64,000 nucleotides of DNA from an uncultured Collinsella sp. (lineage in GTDB: Bacteria > Actinomycetota > Coriobacteriia > Coriobacteriales > Coriobacteriaceae): positions 1-64,000 of the forward strand of contig CALDBJ010000071.1 in the NCBI GenBank assembly GCA_937937835.1, in the 5' to 3' direction. Each line of letters starts with the position of its first letter. The first letter of the stretch is position 1. This document shows, in pieces, positions 46,102-54,348 of the stretch. Under the pieces are notes generated by a model. That model was not told the DNA's origin. It worked only from the letters and a program-made list of their open reading frames with translations, and did no database searches. Position numbers and translations under genes: made by a program.

Positions 46102-47000
46102 GGGGTTTGGCAGGGTTTTCTGTTGCGACGGCGTGCGGGGCGGAACCTCGTGTGCCGCAGGTACCGCCGGCGGAGCTGGCGCGTCAGGCGCTCGAGACGG
46201 TGGCAGAGAAGCTGCCGCGTGAGCTGGTGGAAAACGATCTGCTGAAAAAGATCGCCCGTTCGTGGGCATCGCTGGCTCCGGCGCGTCGCCTTGGCCTCGC
46301 GATCGAGGATGCTTCGGGGCGTTTGGCGTTTCTGCTGCTATCGAGCGGTGTCTGCTGCGTTTTGCTAACGATGGTGTCGTTATCGCCCCTCGGATTTGCC
46401 TTGGGACTTGTTGCTCCGTTTGCCGTTGGCGCCGCTCGGGATGGCTTTGAGAGCCGGCGCGAGCAACACGATGCAGAAGAGGCCATGCCCGAGGCGTTTA
46501 CCGCACTTTCCATGTCGCTTGCCTCGGGACATTCGCTGGCCCAGGGCATGCGCTTTGTGGGCGCTCATGCGCAAGAACCGGTGCATACCGAGTTTTTGCG
46601 GGTGGCGGCGGCAATCGATTGCGGCATCTCGGCGACCGACGCGCTCGATGACTTGCTCGTGCGCATCGACGCCCCCGGCCTTTCGCTTGTGACCTTGGCG
46701 CTTAAGGTGTCTCAGCGCACCGGTGCTCCGCTTGCCGACTTACTGTCCGAGGCGTCGAGCATGGTGGGGGAGCGCATTGAGCTCAAGCGCCGCCTGGATG
46801 TTAAGACGTCGCAGGCTCGCATGTCTGCGCATATGGTCGCGGCGATGCCGACGGGCGTGTGCGCGGTGTTGGCGCTGCTTTCGGCAGATTTTCGTCGCGG
46901 TCTTGCGACGCCTGCCGGCGCGGGCACTGTGGTGCTGGGTCTTGCCCTCAACGCCGTTGCCCTGGTGGTTATCCGGCGCATTATGCGGGTGGAGCTATGA
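46074..47000 (+). CDS. tadB: TadB inner-membrane platform protein
   Basis: A 308-residue protein with a type II secretion F domain (FTALSMSLASGHSLAQGMRF, VTLALKVSQRTGAPLADLL) and hydrophobic helices near 85-120 and at the C terminus. With TadC it forms the membrane platform that couples TadA to pilin. Overlaps tadA by 28 bp and has AGGAGG 8 nt upstream. Confidence 0.88.
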   Translation: MEAAVPLVVGGLAGFSVATACGAEPRVPQVPPAELARQALETVAEKLPRELVENDLLKKIARSWASLAPARRLGLAIEDASGRLAFLLLSSGVCCVLLTMVSLSPLGFALGLVAPFAVGAARDGFESRREQHDAEEAMPEAFTALSMSLASGHSLAQGMRFVGAHAQEPVHTEFLRVAAAIDCGISATDALDDLLVRIDAPGLSLVTLALKVSQRTGAPLADLLSEASSMVGERIELKRRLDVKTSQARMSAHMVAAMPTGVCAVLALLSADFRRGLATPAGAGTVVLGLALNAVALVVIRRIMRVEL

Positions 47001-47638
47001 GCGCCCCGGTTGCAGTTGCGGCTTGCCTGTGCGCTCTGAGTGTATTTGTCGCGACGGGTTTGGATCGGGCGGATGCACGCAAGATCGCAGAGGCCTGCAA
47101 GCGCGAGGCGGTGCTGGTCGCTGCCGCGGGTCGCTCGGTGGTCGATGCTCTGGCCGCGCGAATGAAGGGCGCGGTTGGAGCGGGCGGCCCGGCGCGAGTA
47201 TCGCTCGGCGAAGTGTCCGAGATGATCGATGTTGTGCGCTTGGGTCTTTCGGCCGGTCTTTCGTTTGATGCGGCGCTTGAGATTTTCTGCGCCAACCGCC
47301 GGTCAGTGCTGGCTCTTCGACTTGAGCGGGCCTGCATGGCGTGGCAGGTGGGCGTGGGCACGCGTGAGGACGAGTTGTTGGCCGCCGCACGCGACCTGGA
47401 CGTGCGAGCGCTCGAGACCTTTGCCATCACGGTGGGGCAGGCGCTCGCTCTGGGTGCCCCACTTGCCGAGACACTGGCCGCTCAAAGTCGCGAGATCCGT
47501 GCGGCTCATCGCGCCGCGGTCGAGCGCGAGATCGAGCGTGCGCCCGTCAAGCTGCTGATTCCCACCGGCACGCTCATCTTGCCGGCGTTGCTTCTGTCCA
47601 TATTGGGCCCGCTGCTGGGAGCTGGCGGGATGATGTAG
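46997..47638 (+). CDS. tadC: TadC inner-membrane platform protein
   Basis: A 213-residue second F-domain protein (VVRLGLSAGLSFDAALEIFC, ITVGQALALGAPLAETLAAQ) with N- and C-terminal membrane helices (LLIPTGTLILPALLLSILGP). ATG overlaps the tadB stop (ATGA), which fixes the start; the longer upstream reading lies inside tadB. Confidence 0.85.
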   Translation: MSAPVAVAACLCALSVFVATGLDRADARKIAEACKREAVLVAAAGRSVVDALAARMKGAVGAGGPARVSLGEVSEMIDVVRLGLSAGLSFDAALEIFCANRRSVLALRLERACMAWQVGVGTREDELLAAARDLDVRALETFAITVGQALALGAPLAETLAAQSREIRAAHRAAVEREIERAPVKLLIPTGTLILPALLLSILGPLLGAGGMM

Positions 47639-47648
47639 GGAGGAATAC

Positions 47649-47882
47649 ATGAATACGATGACTGACGTTGCTGGCAAGGTCTGGAGCTGGGCTGTTTGCC
47701 AGTCAATTCGCGCTCGCCAGCATGCCGGGGAGCTACTGCAGGAGGAGAGTGCGCAGGGCACCACCGAATACGCCATCTTGGTCGGCGTGCTCGTGGTGAT
47801 CGCCATCATTGCCATTGTCGCATTTAAGGGCAAGGTCCAAGATCTATGGAACGCTATCAGCGAGGGCATCAACAGCCTGTAG
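47649..47882 (+). CDS. Flp/Fap-type major pilin precursor
   Basis: A 77-residue prepilin: a hydrophilic leader, then EESAQGTTEYAILVGVLVVI. Cleavage after Ala gives mature QGTTEY with Glu at +5 and Tyr at +6, the type IVb Flp pattern. The hydrophobic helix is followed by KGKVQDLWNAISEGI as in Flp pilins. The leader (~37 residues) is longer than the usual ~25. AGGGAGGAAT lies before ATG. The prepilin peptidase (TadV) is not in the window. Confidence 0.92.
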   Translation: MNTMTDVAGKVWSWAVCQSIRARQHAGELLQEESAQGTTEYAILVGVLVVIAIIAIVAFKGKVQDLWNAISEGINSL

Positions 47883-48409
47883 AGGGCGAGCACCCCATCG
47901 GGGTGCTGCTGGTGTTTGCTTGCCTGACCGTGGCGATAGCGGCGGTGCTTTGGGGGCTTAACGCCGCGCGGCAGCAGCGTCCTGGGGCCGCCTTCGATTC
48001 GGGCTCAGATTCGGCGGTAGCGTCTCAAAAAGATGAGATGCGAGATGCGGACGATTCGGATGTCGCTGTCACGGCGCAAACCTTTCTGCGGACGCTCGAC
48101 AAGCGGTCTGGCACTGCGACGGATTCGCCTGAGGACAACGCGATTGCGGTCCGGCTTGCATGGTCCGAGGACCGACCGATGACCGAGGCAGCGGCGGATA
48201 TGTTACGCACCTACCGCGAGGTGCCAACGGCCCAGCTCGCCCTGAGCGGCTATCTCGACATCAAGGGAAACGTGTGGGGCGCCATCGTGCGCGATGGGCG
48301 CGGCTGGGTCGATATGGTGACGGTTGCCGCGGATGCTGGCGATGCTTCGTGTCGTCTGCGCGCCGTGCGTCTGGTCCCGCAAACAATAAGCTCAAAGGAG
48401 GGATCGTGA
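47846..48409 (+). CDS. Tad-locus membrane protein of unknown function, 187 aa
   Basis: One N-terminal transmembrane helix (GVLLVFACLTVAIAAVLWGL) then an extracytoplasmic domain with an acidic Ser-rich linker (about 50-85) and a beta-rich C-terminal region (LSGYLDIKGNVWGAIVRDGRGWVDMVTV). Overlaps the pilin by 37 bp, so it is translationally coupled. No family recognised; probably a locus-specific pilus assembly factor. Confidence 0.7.
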   Translation: MERYQRGHQQPVEGEHPIGVLLVFACLTVAIAAVLWGLNAARQQRPGAAFDSGSDSAVASQKDEMRDADDSDVAVTAQTFLRTLDKRSGTATDSPEDNAIAVRLAWSEDRPMTEAAADMLRTYREVPTAQLALSGYLDIKGNVWGAIVRDGRGWVDMVTVAADAGDASCRLRAVRLVPQTISSKEGS

Positions 48410-48410
48410 A

Positions 48411-48629
48411 ATGCATGGCATTCTGCGTGAGGAATCTGCCCAGGCGACGGTCGAATACGCCATCGTCACGGTGGCGCTGTTATCGATCGTGCTGGCGATT
48501 GTGGGACTTTGGCGTGCTGGCACCGATGGACGCTTGGCGGCGCTGGTTGAGCGGGCGGCATCCCATGGCGTTGCCTCGACGTCGGTTATCGACGCCGCTG
48601 CGGGCGCTAAGGACATCGCGTTGTATTGA
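48411..48629 (+). CDS. Second Flp/TadE-type pilin-like protein, 72 aa
   Basis: MHGILREESAQATVEYAIVT: cleavage after Ala gives QATVEY with Glu +5, a hydrophobic helix, and a short Ala-rich C domain. AGGAGGG precedes ATG. The leader is only 10 residues. It differs from the major pilin in its charged C-terminal part, so it may be a minor pilin. Confidence 0.8.
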   Translation: MHGILREESAQATVEYAIVTVALLSIVLAIVGLWRAGTDGRLAALVERAASHGVASTSVIDAAAGAKDIALY

Positions 48630-49101
48630 TATCGCGCGCGAGGACCGGGCGCAGTCTACGGTCGAGGCCGCTTTTTTGCTGCCGACGTTTCTGACGCTCA
48701 TCCTTCTCGCACTGCAACCGGTGTGCCTGCTTTATACGCGCGCGGTCATGGAGTCTGCCGCCGCCGAGACCGCGCGGCTCATGACCACAACGACGGCGGA
48801 GGACGACGATCTTAAGGAGTTCACCCTCCGCCGGCTTGCCGCAGTGCCCAACGTTTCGATCTTTCATGCCGGCGGGCCGTTGTCGTGGGATGTCGAGCTT
48901 AGCCGGGCCGATGCGGGCGGCGTCTCGTCCGTGTCCGTTTCCGGCGAGGTCAAGCCGTTGCCTGTGATCGGTGCGTTTGCGCAGGTTATGGGTGGTACCG
49001 CCGAGGGCGGCTACGTTGAGCTCAAGGTCGATGTCTCGTATCAATCACGTCCCGAATGGCTGGAGGGAGATTATGATTCGTGGATTGCTGCATGGGATTA
49101 A
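48565..49101 (+). CDS. TadE-like pseudopilin (start uncertain)
   Basis: About 155-178 residues: EDRAQSTVEAAFLLPTFLTL is the TadE N terminus (cleavage A/QSTVE), followed by a helix and a beta-rich domain (SWDVELSRADAGGVSSVSVS). No normal start with a ribosome site is visible. ATG at 48565 overlaps the previous gene by 65 bp. ATT at 48625 overlaps its stop codon (ATTGA) and would give the expected short leader. Translational coupling is likely. Confidence 0.75.
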   Translation: MALPRRRLSTPLRALRTSRCIDIAREDRAQSTVEAAFLLPTFLTLILLALQPVCLLYTRAVMESAAAETARLMTTTTAEDDDLKEFTLRRLAAVPNVSIFHAGGPLSWDVELSRADAGGVSSVSVSGEVKPLPVIGAFAQVMGGTAEGGYVELKVDVSYQSRPEWLEGDYDSWIAAWD

Positions 49102-51226
49102 GCGTTTCTGGTCTAGACGCGTTTTGACGCGCCGTCCGAGCTGCCATCGCAAGCGAGGCGGCTTTATGGGTCGAGCCGGTATCGACCTGTTTATCGAAGA
49201 CGGTGCCTACACCACGCTTTCCTCTGCGGTGGTCATCTTGGTGGTGCTCACGCTGCTGTTTTCGTCGACGGCGGCGATATGGAGCATGTCGCGCGCGGGG
49301 GACACCCAGGTGGCTGCCGATAGCGGCGCGCTGGCAGGCGCCAATGTGGTGTCGTCCTATCACACGGCTGCCACGGTGGTGGATGCGAGCATTTTGAGTT
49401 TGGGCCTGGCGGGGTTTGCCACGATCGGGACGGGCCTGGTCGCCATCCTCATCCCGGGCGCCGAACCAGTTGCCGGCAATATGGTCGACACCGGGATTGA
49501 GATTATTAAAACGCGCAACAAGTTTGCCAAAAGCGCATCGGAAGGCTTACAGAAAATCGAGACGGCTCTGCCGTATCTGATCGCCGCGCGTGCCACGCAG
49601 GCGGTCTCGGCGCAGGATACCGATAATGTGACCTATACCGGTACGGCGCTTGCCGTGCCCAGGACATCCGAGTCGGACTTCGCTGCGCTCGAGGGGTCCG
49701 AGATCTCGACCGATGCCATTAAAGACACATCGGATGATTTAGAGCGTGCGGCCGAGGAGCTGCGGAAGGCTTCTGAGGACACGGCGAAGGCTAAAGAGCG
49801 CGCTTGGCTGGCGGATTGTGGCGGGTCGGACGAGAGTTCGATTGGCAAGTACTCGTGTATGTGGGAGCGTGCGAAAAAACTAGCAGAACTATCTGACAGC
49901 CAGAACCGTCATGAAAAGTCGAGCATCACATGGGAGCCGCAAATAGCGCTCGATCGCGCGAAAACCTATTACCGACAGCGCTTGGCGAATGAAAAACCTC
50001 AGGGATCGAGCGTCGAGATGAAAGCGCAGTCAGCCGCTCGAAAAGCGTTCTATGCCTATGCGATTGAAGAGGTCGATCGAGCATACATAAAAGATGATGG
50101 CGAACGGTTTTCTGCCTATATCCCACTATTGCCGCGTGTCCCAAACGAGGTGCGGCCGACCGAACTTTACACCGATGCCGCATGGCCTGTAAGCAACAAC
50201 GACGGCAGAACATACCTGCATTATGGAGTCGAATGCCCCGTCTATCAGAAAGGGACTCCGAGTGGGCTGGCATCTGTTGCTGATTATGATGGTCGTGATA
50301 CATGCGAAGCGTGCGGCTTCGGCGTGGTTACGCTTGGAAGCGCCCTCATGCCGCCATCGTTCATCGAAAACGGCTTCGAGTACCACTTTGACAAGTTCAA
50401 AGAGGCTCTGGAAGACTACGTCGAATGCCGCAACAAAGAGCTCGAGCTCGAGCGTCAGACCGAAGACGAGGCCGATCGTGCGGGCAATACGTTTGACCAG
50501 GCCATCAAGGAGCTTTCGGGCGAGCGTCCGCGTATCGCTCCGCCCGGTCGCAACGGCGTGGTCGCCTTTGCGGTTACGGGTGCCATCTCGAGCCCCGACG
50601 AGCTCAACTCTTCGTTTAACACGGCAGTCAGGCTTGGCAATCGCGGTGCTATCTCTGGCGCGGTGCTGGCACCCGATGACGCGACGGCGCAAAACAACGT
50701 GCTTTCGCGATTTTTCTCGACATTGAAGGAACGCTCGGGCGGCGTTGCCGGCGTGCTCGACGGCGTCATGGATGTTTGGGGACGGCTGCTCGTAGGATAC
50801 GGTGATATTCAAGGTTCGGCCGACGAACTTATGGACGAGATGATTAAAGGCCTAGGAGGGGACAGCGGCGCGTTGGGCTCCATCGCATCGTGGCTCGGCG
50901 ATACCGTTTCGGCGTCCGTGGCGGCGCTGGGTTTGGAACCGTGCGACTTGCGCCTGCGAAAGCCGGTGCTGACCGATTCTGCCAACGTCATTAAGAGTCC
51001 GGGGTCTGACATTGCGGGTCTCTCTCAAGCGCAAGACAAACTGCGAAGTATTCCGTTGGGCGTGACCGATCCCAAGGCGCTTTGCGAGGCGTTGGAATAT
51101 CAAGTCGAACGCACCATTAGCGGTACGGTGTTCACACTTGCGGAGATTCCTCTGCCCGGCGGCGGCTCCATCCCGCTCACCGTCGATGTCGCCACACTGG
51201 TTGGCGCTCTGGGCGGTGGGTCGTAA
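49073..51226 (+). CDS. TadG-like pilus protein
   Basis: A 717-residue protein. An N-terminal helix (LSSAVVILVVLTLLFSSTAA) is followed by AGDTQVAADSGALAGANVV, the TadG/Tad-domain signature (in TadG, AADAAALAGA). Long helical and coiled-coil parts follow (ERAAEELRKASEDTAKAKE; ELELERQTEDEADRAG) and a Cys pair in CEACGFG. The large extracellular part is much longer than typical TadG. GGAGGGAGA precedes ATG; overlaps TadE by 29 bp. Confidence 0.8.
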   Translation: MIRGLLHGIKRFWSRRVLTRRPSCHRKRGGFMGRAGIDLFIEDGAYTTLSSAVVILVVLTLLFSSTAAIWSMSRAGDTQVAADSGALAGANVVSSYHTAATVVDASILSLGLAGFATIGTGLVAILIPGAEPVAGNMVDTGIEIIKTRNKFAKSASEGLQKIETALPYLIAARATQAVSAQDTDNVTYTGTALAVPRTSESDFAALEGSEISTDAIKDTSDDLERAAEELRKASEDTAKAKERAWLADCGGSDESSIGKYSCMWERAKKLAELSDSQNRHEKSSITWEPQIALDRAKTYYRQRLANEKPQGSSVEMKAQSAARKAFYAYAIEEVDRAYIKDDGERFSAYIPLLPRVPNEVRPTELYTDAAWPVSNNDGRTYLHYGVECPVYQKGTPSGLASVADYDGRDTCEACGFGVVTLGSALMPPSFIENGFEYHFDKFKEALEDYVECRNKELELERQTEDEADRAGNTFDQAIKELSGERPRIAPPGRNGVVAFAVTGAISSPDELNSSFNTAVRLGNRGAISGAVLAPDDATAQNNVLSRFFSTLKERSGGVAGVLDGVMDVWGRLLVGYGDIQGSADELMDEMIKGLGGDSGALGSIASWLGDTVSASVAALGLEPCDLRLRKPVLTDSANVIKSPGSDIAGLSQAQDKLRSIPLGVTDPKALCEALEYQVERTISGTVFTLAEIPLPGGGSIPLTVDVATLVGALGGGS

Positions 51227-51702
51227 TGAGTATCCGCATGCGTCTGCGCGAGGAGCGCGCCCAAGCGACGGTGGAGATGGCAGTGGTTACGCCCGTTTTG
51301 CTGGTGCTGGCACTCATCGTGTACAACGTCATGATCTTTGCCGGCGCTGTCGCGCGCTTCGACCGCGTGGTGCCCGACATCGTGCTAGCGCATGCCGTGG
51401 CGTCGGAGGGGGAGGGCGACGAAAGCTCTGCCGATGCCTCGGCGACGGTCCAGACTCAAATTCTGAATGCCATGGAAGGCTATGACTTGCAGATCGAAGT
51501 GTCGAGCGAGCAAGGCGCGAAGGCATCAGATGGTGGCCTGCTCTCCCTATCCGGTACGTTTAGGACCTACACCTGCACCATGCACTATGAGCCGTGGCCG
51601 ACTTCTCTCAGCATCGCTGGCGTTCCGCTGGGGGCGCCGACAACGTTGTCGCACGAGCGCGCGGTGACGGTCGATCCATGGCATCCGGGGGTGGTCATGT
51701 GA
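51226..51702 (+). CDS. TadE-like pseudopilin, second copy
   Basis: A 158-residue protein with REERAQATVEMAVVTPVLLV at the N terminus: cleavage A/QATVE and Glu +5, a helix, then a soluble domain with DLQIEVSSEQG and beta strands. ATG overlaps the TadG stop (TAATG). Fourth protein here with the same cleavage motif. Confidence 0.85.
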   Translation: MSIRMRLREERAQATVEMAVVTPVLLVLALIVYNVMIFAGAVARFDRVVPDIVLAHAVASEGEGDESSADASATVQTQILNAMEGYDLQIEVSSEQGAKASDGGLLSLSGTFRTYTCTMHYEPWPTSLSIAGVPLGAPTTLSHERAVTVDPWHPGVVM

Positions 51703-52058
51703 CCGCGGTCTCGTCCTACATCGCTTACGCGCGGGCACTCAACAGGCTGGGTTGGACGCCGGCCGAGTTTGCGGTGGCGGAGTCGTTTGTCGTGCGTCTG
51801 CGCGGCATGCTGGGGCGGCGTCCGGTTGCCGCCAACGGCCTGCCGCTCGTCATGGCGTTTCCACGCTGCTCTTCGGTCCATACGTGTTTTATGGCCTATC
51901 CCATCGACATCGCCTTCATCGATCGCGACGGCAATATCCTCGCGCGCTACGAAAACGTTCGTCCTTGGCGCATGTGCTCCTGCCCCGGCGCCTGGGCGGT
52001 ATTGGAACGCCCTTCAATCCTCGCTACACCTCCCGCCCTCCAACAAGTGCCGGCGTAA
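51699..52058 (+). CDS. DUF192-family protein
   Basis: A 119-residue protein: FVVRLRGMLGRRP, SVHTCFMAYPIDIAFIDRDGNIL and NVRPWRMCSCPGAWAVLE are DUF192 blocks (small beta-barrel proteins of unknown function). GTG start overlaps the pseudopilin stop (GTGA), so it belongs to the Tad operon as its last gene. An unusual but repeated placement in actinobacteria as far as I recall; role unknown. Confidence 0.82.
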   Translation: MTAVSSYIAYARALNRLGWTPAEFAVAESFVVRLRGMLGRRPVAANGLPLVMAFPRCSSVHTCFMAYPIDIAFIDRDGNILARYENVRPWRMCSCPGAWAVLERPSILATPPALQQVPA

Positions 52059-52117
52059 GAGATTGGCGACGGCGGACTTTCGTCATACGAAATTTGGTAA
52101 GATGGAGGAGAAGATGC

Positions 52118-52384
52118 ATGGATGTTGAGATCCATCCGAACGCCAAAAAACACTTGACGGAAAAGCAGGTGCTTGGTGCCTGGTTCGCGGTTACTGAGTG
52201 CATTCGCCGCGAGTCGGAGGACGAGCCGCCGAGATGGCTTGCCATTGGATGGCTTCCAGATGGTCGAAGTGTGGAGCTTGTTGCGGTCGAACTAATTCGT
52301 GGATGGCTCATTATTCATGCCCTGTCTCCGGTTCAGAAGAAATTCTGGCAAGAGATCGAGCGAGCTCGGCAGAGGGGTCGATGA
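52118..52384 (+). CDS. Small toxin-like protein, first of a two-gene module
   Basis: An 88-residue protein: MDVEIHPNAKKHLTEKQVLG, then a beta-rich core with RWLAIGWLPDGRSVELVAVE and a C-terminal helix (KKFWQEIERARQRG). Size, basic ends and partner resemble the ParE/RelE/BrnT fold families, but no catalytic residues can be assigned. GGAGGAG lies ~7 nt before ATG. The stop overlaps the next start (ATGA). Confidence 0.6.
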   Translation: MDVEIHPNAKKHLTEKQVLGAWFAVTECIRRESEDEPPRWLAIGWLPDGRSVELVAVELIRGWLIIHALSPVQKKFWQEIERARQRGR

Positions 52385-52668
52385 TGGGCAAGACGTATAC
52401 GGCCGCTAATGGTCAGGTTGTAACGGATGAAATGATTGACGCGTGGTGCGAGTCGTACGAGCGCGGAGAGTTTCCGGATGGCGAACACACCGTTGGTGGG
52501 ATTGTGCATGGACGGCCCCCACTTTCAGGTGAGGGGACGGCAACGCTGTCGGTCAAGATTCCTCTGGGAATGAAGGAGGCCATTCGTCGACGGGCGGCTG
52601 CCGAGGGGATGACGCCAAGTGAGTTTGCCCGTGCGGCTCTGAGTGAAAAACTTCTTGCTGCCGGCTGA
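52381..52668 (+). CDS. Ribbon-helix-helix antitoxin-like protein
   Basis: A 95-residue protein. The C-terminal ~40 residues are a clear RHH DNA-binding domain: TATLSVKIPLGMKEAIRRRA, then AAEGMTPSEFARAALSEKLL. The N-terminal part (EMIDAWCESYERGEFPDG) would bind the toxin. Two adjacent ATGs are possible starts. Toxin-first order with a 4-bp overlap fits BrnTA-like modules; autorepression expected. Confidence 0.72.
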   Translation: MMGKTYTAANGQVVTDEMIDAWCESYERGEFPDGEHTVGGIVHGRPPLSGEGTATLSVKIPLGMKEAIRRRAAAEGMTPSEFARAALSEKLLAAG

Positions 52669-52731
52669 TGCCTCTGACGTGCCGATTTATAGAACCGAGG
52701 CTGTGCTCAAAAACTTTTTTAAAATTCTCGG

Positions 52732-52759
52732 TTGACCGGAACGCGTCCTTGGTTATACT
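52732..52759 (+). promoter_or_regulatory. Promoter of tRNA-Phe
   Basis: TTGACC, 16 bp, TATACT, about 32 bp before the tRNA. Preceded by an A/T-rich UP-like stretch (AAAAACTTTTTTAAAATT). Confidence 0.8.
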
Positions 52760-52791
52760 AATCAAGCCTTGAAACAAGGCACACCTCAAAT

Positions 52792-52864
<73 letters not shown>

Positions 52865-52877
52865 CCTTGAATTGACT

Positions 52878-52908
52878 AGGACCTCTGCAAAGGGGTCCTT
52901 TTCTTTTA
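52878..52908 (+). terminator. Terminator of tRNA-Phe
   Basis: AGGACC / GGTCCT stem (extended by C-G pairs inside) and TTTTCTTTT. Confidence 0.8.
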
Positions 52909-52921
52909 TTGAGGGCTCTGC

Positions 52922-53091
52922 GGAAATTGCGTCCCGGAATTTGGCTTCAGAGTGGGATGCGTTTTCCGCTTTGAGGCCGCTTGGGAAAGCGCGACCCGGA
53001 ATCCGGCGTCAGAATGGGATGTGCTTTCCTTTTGCGGTCTTTGGCGGAAACTGCGTCCCAGATCCCGCGCTCAGAACGGGATGCGCTTTTC
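52922..53091 (+). repeat. Three tandem 62-bp hairpin repeats
   Basis: Units start at 52922, 52984 and 53046 with an exact 62-bp period. Each is a hairpin with arms like GGAAATTGCGTCCC and GGGATGCGTTTTCC around a ~18-nt loop (GGAAT...TCAGA). Arm changes between units are often compensatory (GCGACCC with GGGATGTGC). Lies in a ~370-bp gene-free stretch before the GH5-like gene. Structure conserved more than sequence. Confidence 0.8.
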
Positions 53092-53280
53092 GGCCGCCTA
53101 CTTCCGGCGCATATGTACATCTCGGCGCGCCATCTCGGGCCCGCCCAGATATTCCTCCCGCTTTTGCGCCACTTTACAGACCGTTCGGTCGTCTGTCCGC
53201 ACGCGCGGGTATACTCAAAACGATACTTTTCCTGTGCAATACGATGCAGGCTCAGCCTGCACGATCCGAAGGGGGCAGTG

Positions 53281-54342
53281 ATGGAGAGGATACTCGGCGT
53301 TAATCTCTCTGGCTGGTTTATTCCCGAGCCTTGGGTGACCCCGTCGCTATACGCGGCGACCGGTGCATCCAACGCGGCCGAGCTGCAGGAGGCCATGGGC
53401 ACCGCCGCCTATAACGAGCGCATGCGCCGTCATTACGAGGCGTTTGTGAGCGAGGACGATTTCCGCCGCATGGCGCAGATTGGCCTCAATGCCGTGCGTC
53501 TGCCGGTACCCTGGTATGCCTTTGGCTCGCAGGAGTCCGATACGTCCTACATCTCGGTTGTCGACTACATCGACCGTGCAATTGAGTGGGCTGCCAAGTA
53601 CGACATCCGCGTGCTGCTTGATCTAGCAACTGTGCCCGGTGGCCAGGGCGATTCCAACGATTCGCCCGCCACGCCGGAGGCTGTTGCCGAGTGGCATTCG
53701 TCCACCAACGGTCGTCATGTCGCACTCGACGTGCTCGAGCGCCTGGCCGATCGCTACGGCGAGGCCGAGAGCCTGCTGGGCATTGAGCTGCTGGATACGC
53801 CGCAGATGAGTGTCCGCAAGAGCCTCTTCACCATGACGGATGGCATTCCTGCGCACTACCTGCGCAACTTCTATCGCGATGCCTATGAGCTCGTCCGTTC
53901 GTATATGCCCGAGGATAAGATCGTCGTCTTTTCGTCTTCGGGACATCCCAGCGAGTGGAAGCATTTTATGCGCGGCGCTAAGTACAAGAACGTCTACATG
54001 GACCTTCACCTGTACCATTACCGCGACGAGTATGCGCTCGATATCACGAGCCCCCGCGGGCTGACGACGGCGATTTCGCGTAACAAGCGCGAGCTTAAAG
54101 AAGCGATTTCGACTGGGTTCCCCGTGCTGGTGGGCGAATGGTCGGGCGCGGCGATCTTTGCCAACTCGTCGGTTACGCCCGAGGGCCGCAATGCCTACGA
54201 GCGCGTGTTTATCGCCAACCAACTGGCTTCGTTTGCACCGGCTGCCGGTTGGTTCTTTCAAACGTGGAAGACCGAGAAGCGCATTGCAGCATGGGACGCC
54301 CGCGCGGCGCTCGGTACGCTCGAGCGTGGCATGATTGAATAG
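53281..54342 (+). CDS. GH5-type glycosidase-like protein lacking the NEP acid/base Glu
   Basis: A 353-residue TIM-barrel protein without signal peptide. Early GVNLSGWFIPEPWVTPSLY and FRRMAQIGLNAVRLPVPWYAF match exo-beta-1,3-glucanase-like GH5. The nucleophile Glu286 is present (LVGEWSGAA), and the HLYHY and FFQTWK regions fit. The acid/base position, normally N-E-P in a GIELLNEP context, reads D172-T173-P174 (GIELLDTPQ), so retaining hydrolysis may be impaired. GAAGGGGG precedes ATG. Upstream TATACT at ~53209 is a possible -10. Followed 6 bp later by rsmI. Confidence 0.8.
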   Translation: MERILGVNLSGWFIPEPWVTPSLYAATGASNAAELQEAMGTAAYNERMRRHYEAFVSEDDFRRMAQIGLNAVRLPVPWYAFGSQESDTSYISVVDYIDRAIEWAAKYDIRVLLDLATVPGGQGDSNDSPATPEAVAEWHSSTNGRHVALDVLERLADRYGEAESLLGIELLDTPQMSVRKSLFTMTDGIPAHYLRNFYRDAYELVRSYMPEDKIVVFSSSGHPSEWKHFMRGAKYKNVYMDLHLYHYRDEYALDITSPRGLTTAISRNKRELKEAISTGFPVLVGEWSGAAIFANSSVTPEGRNAYERVFIANQLASFAPAAGWFFQTWKTEKRIAAWDARAALGTLERGMIE

Positions 54343-54348
54343 GTTGAT

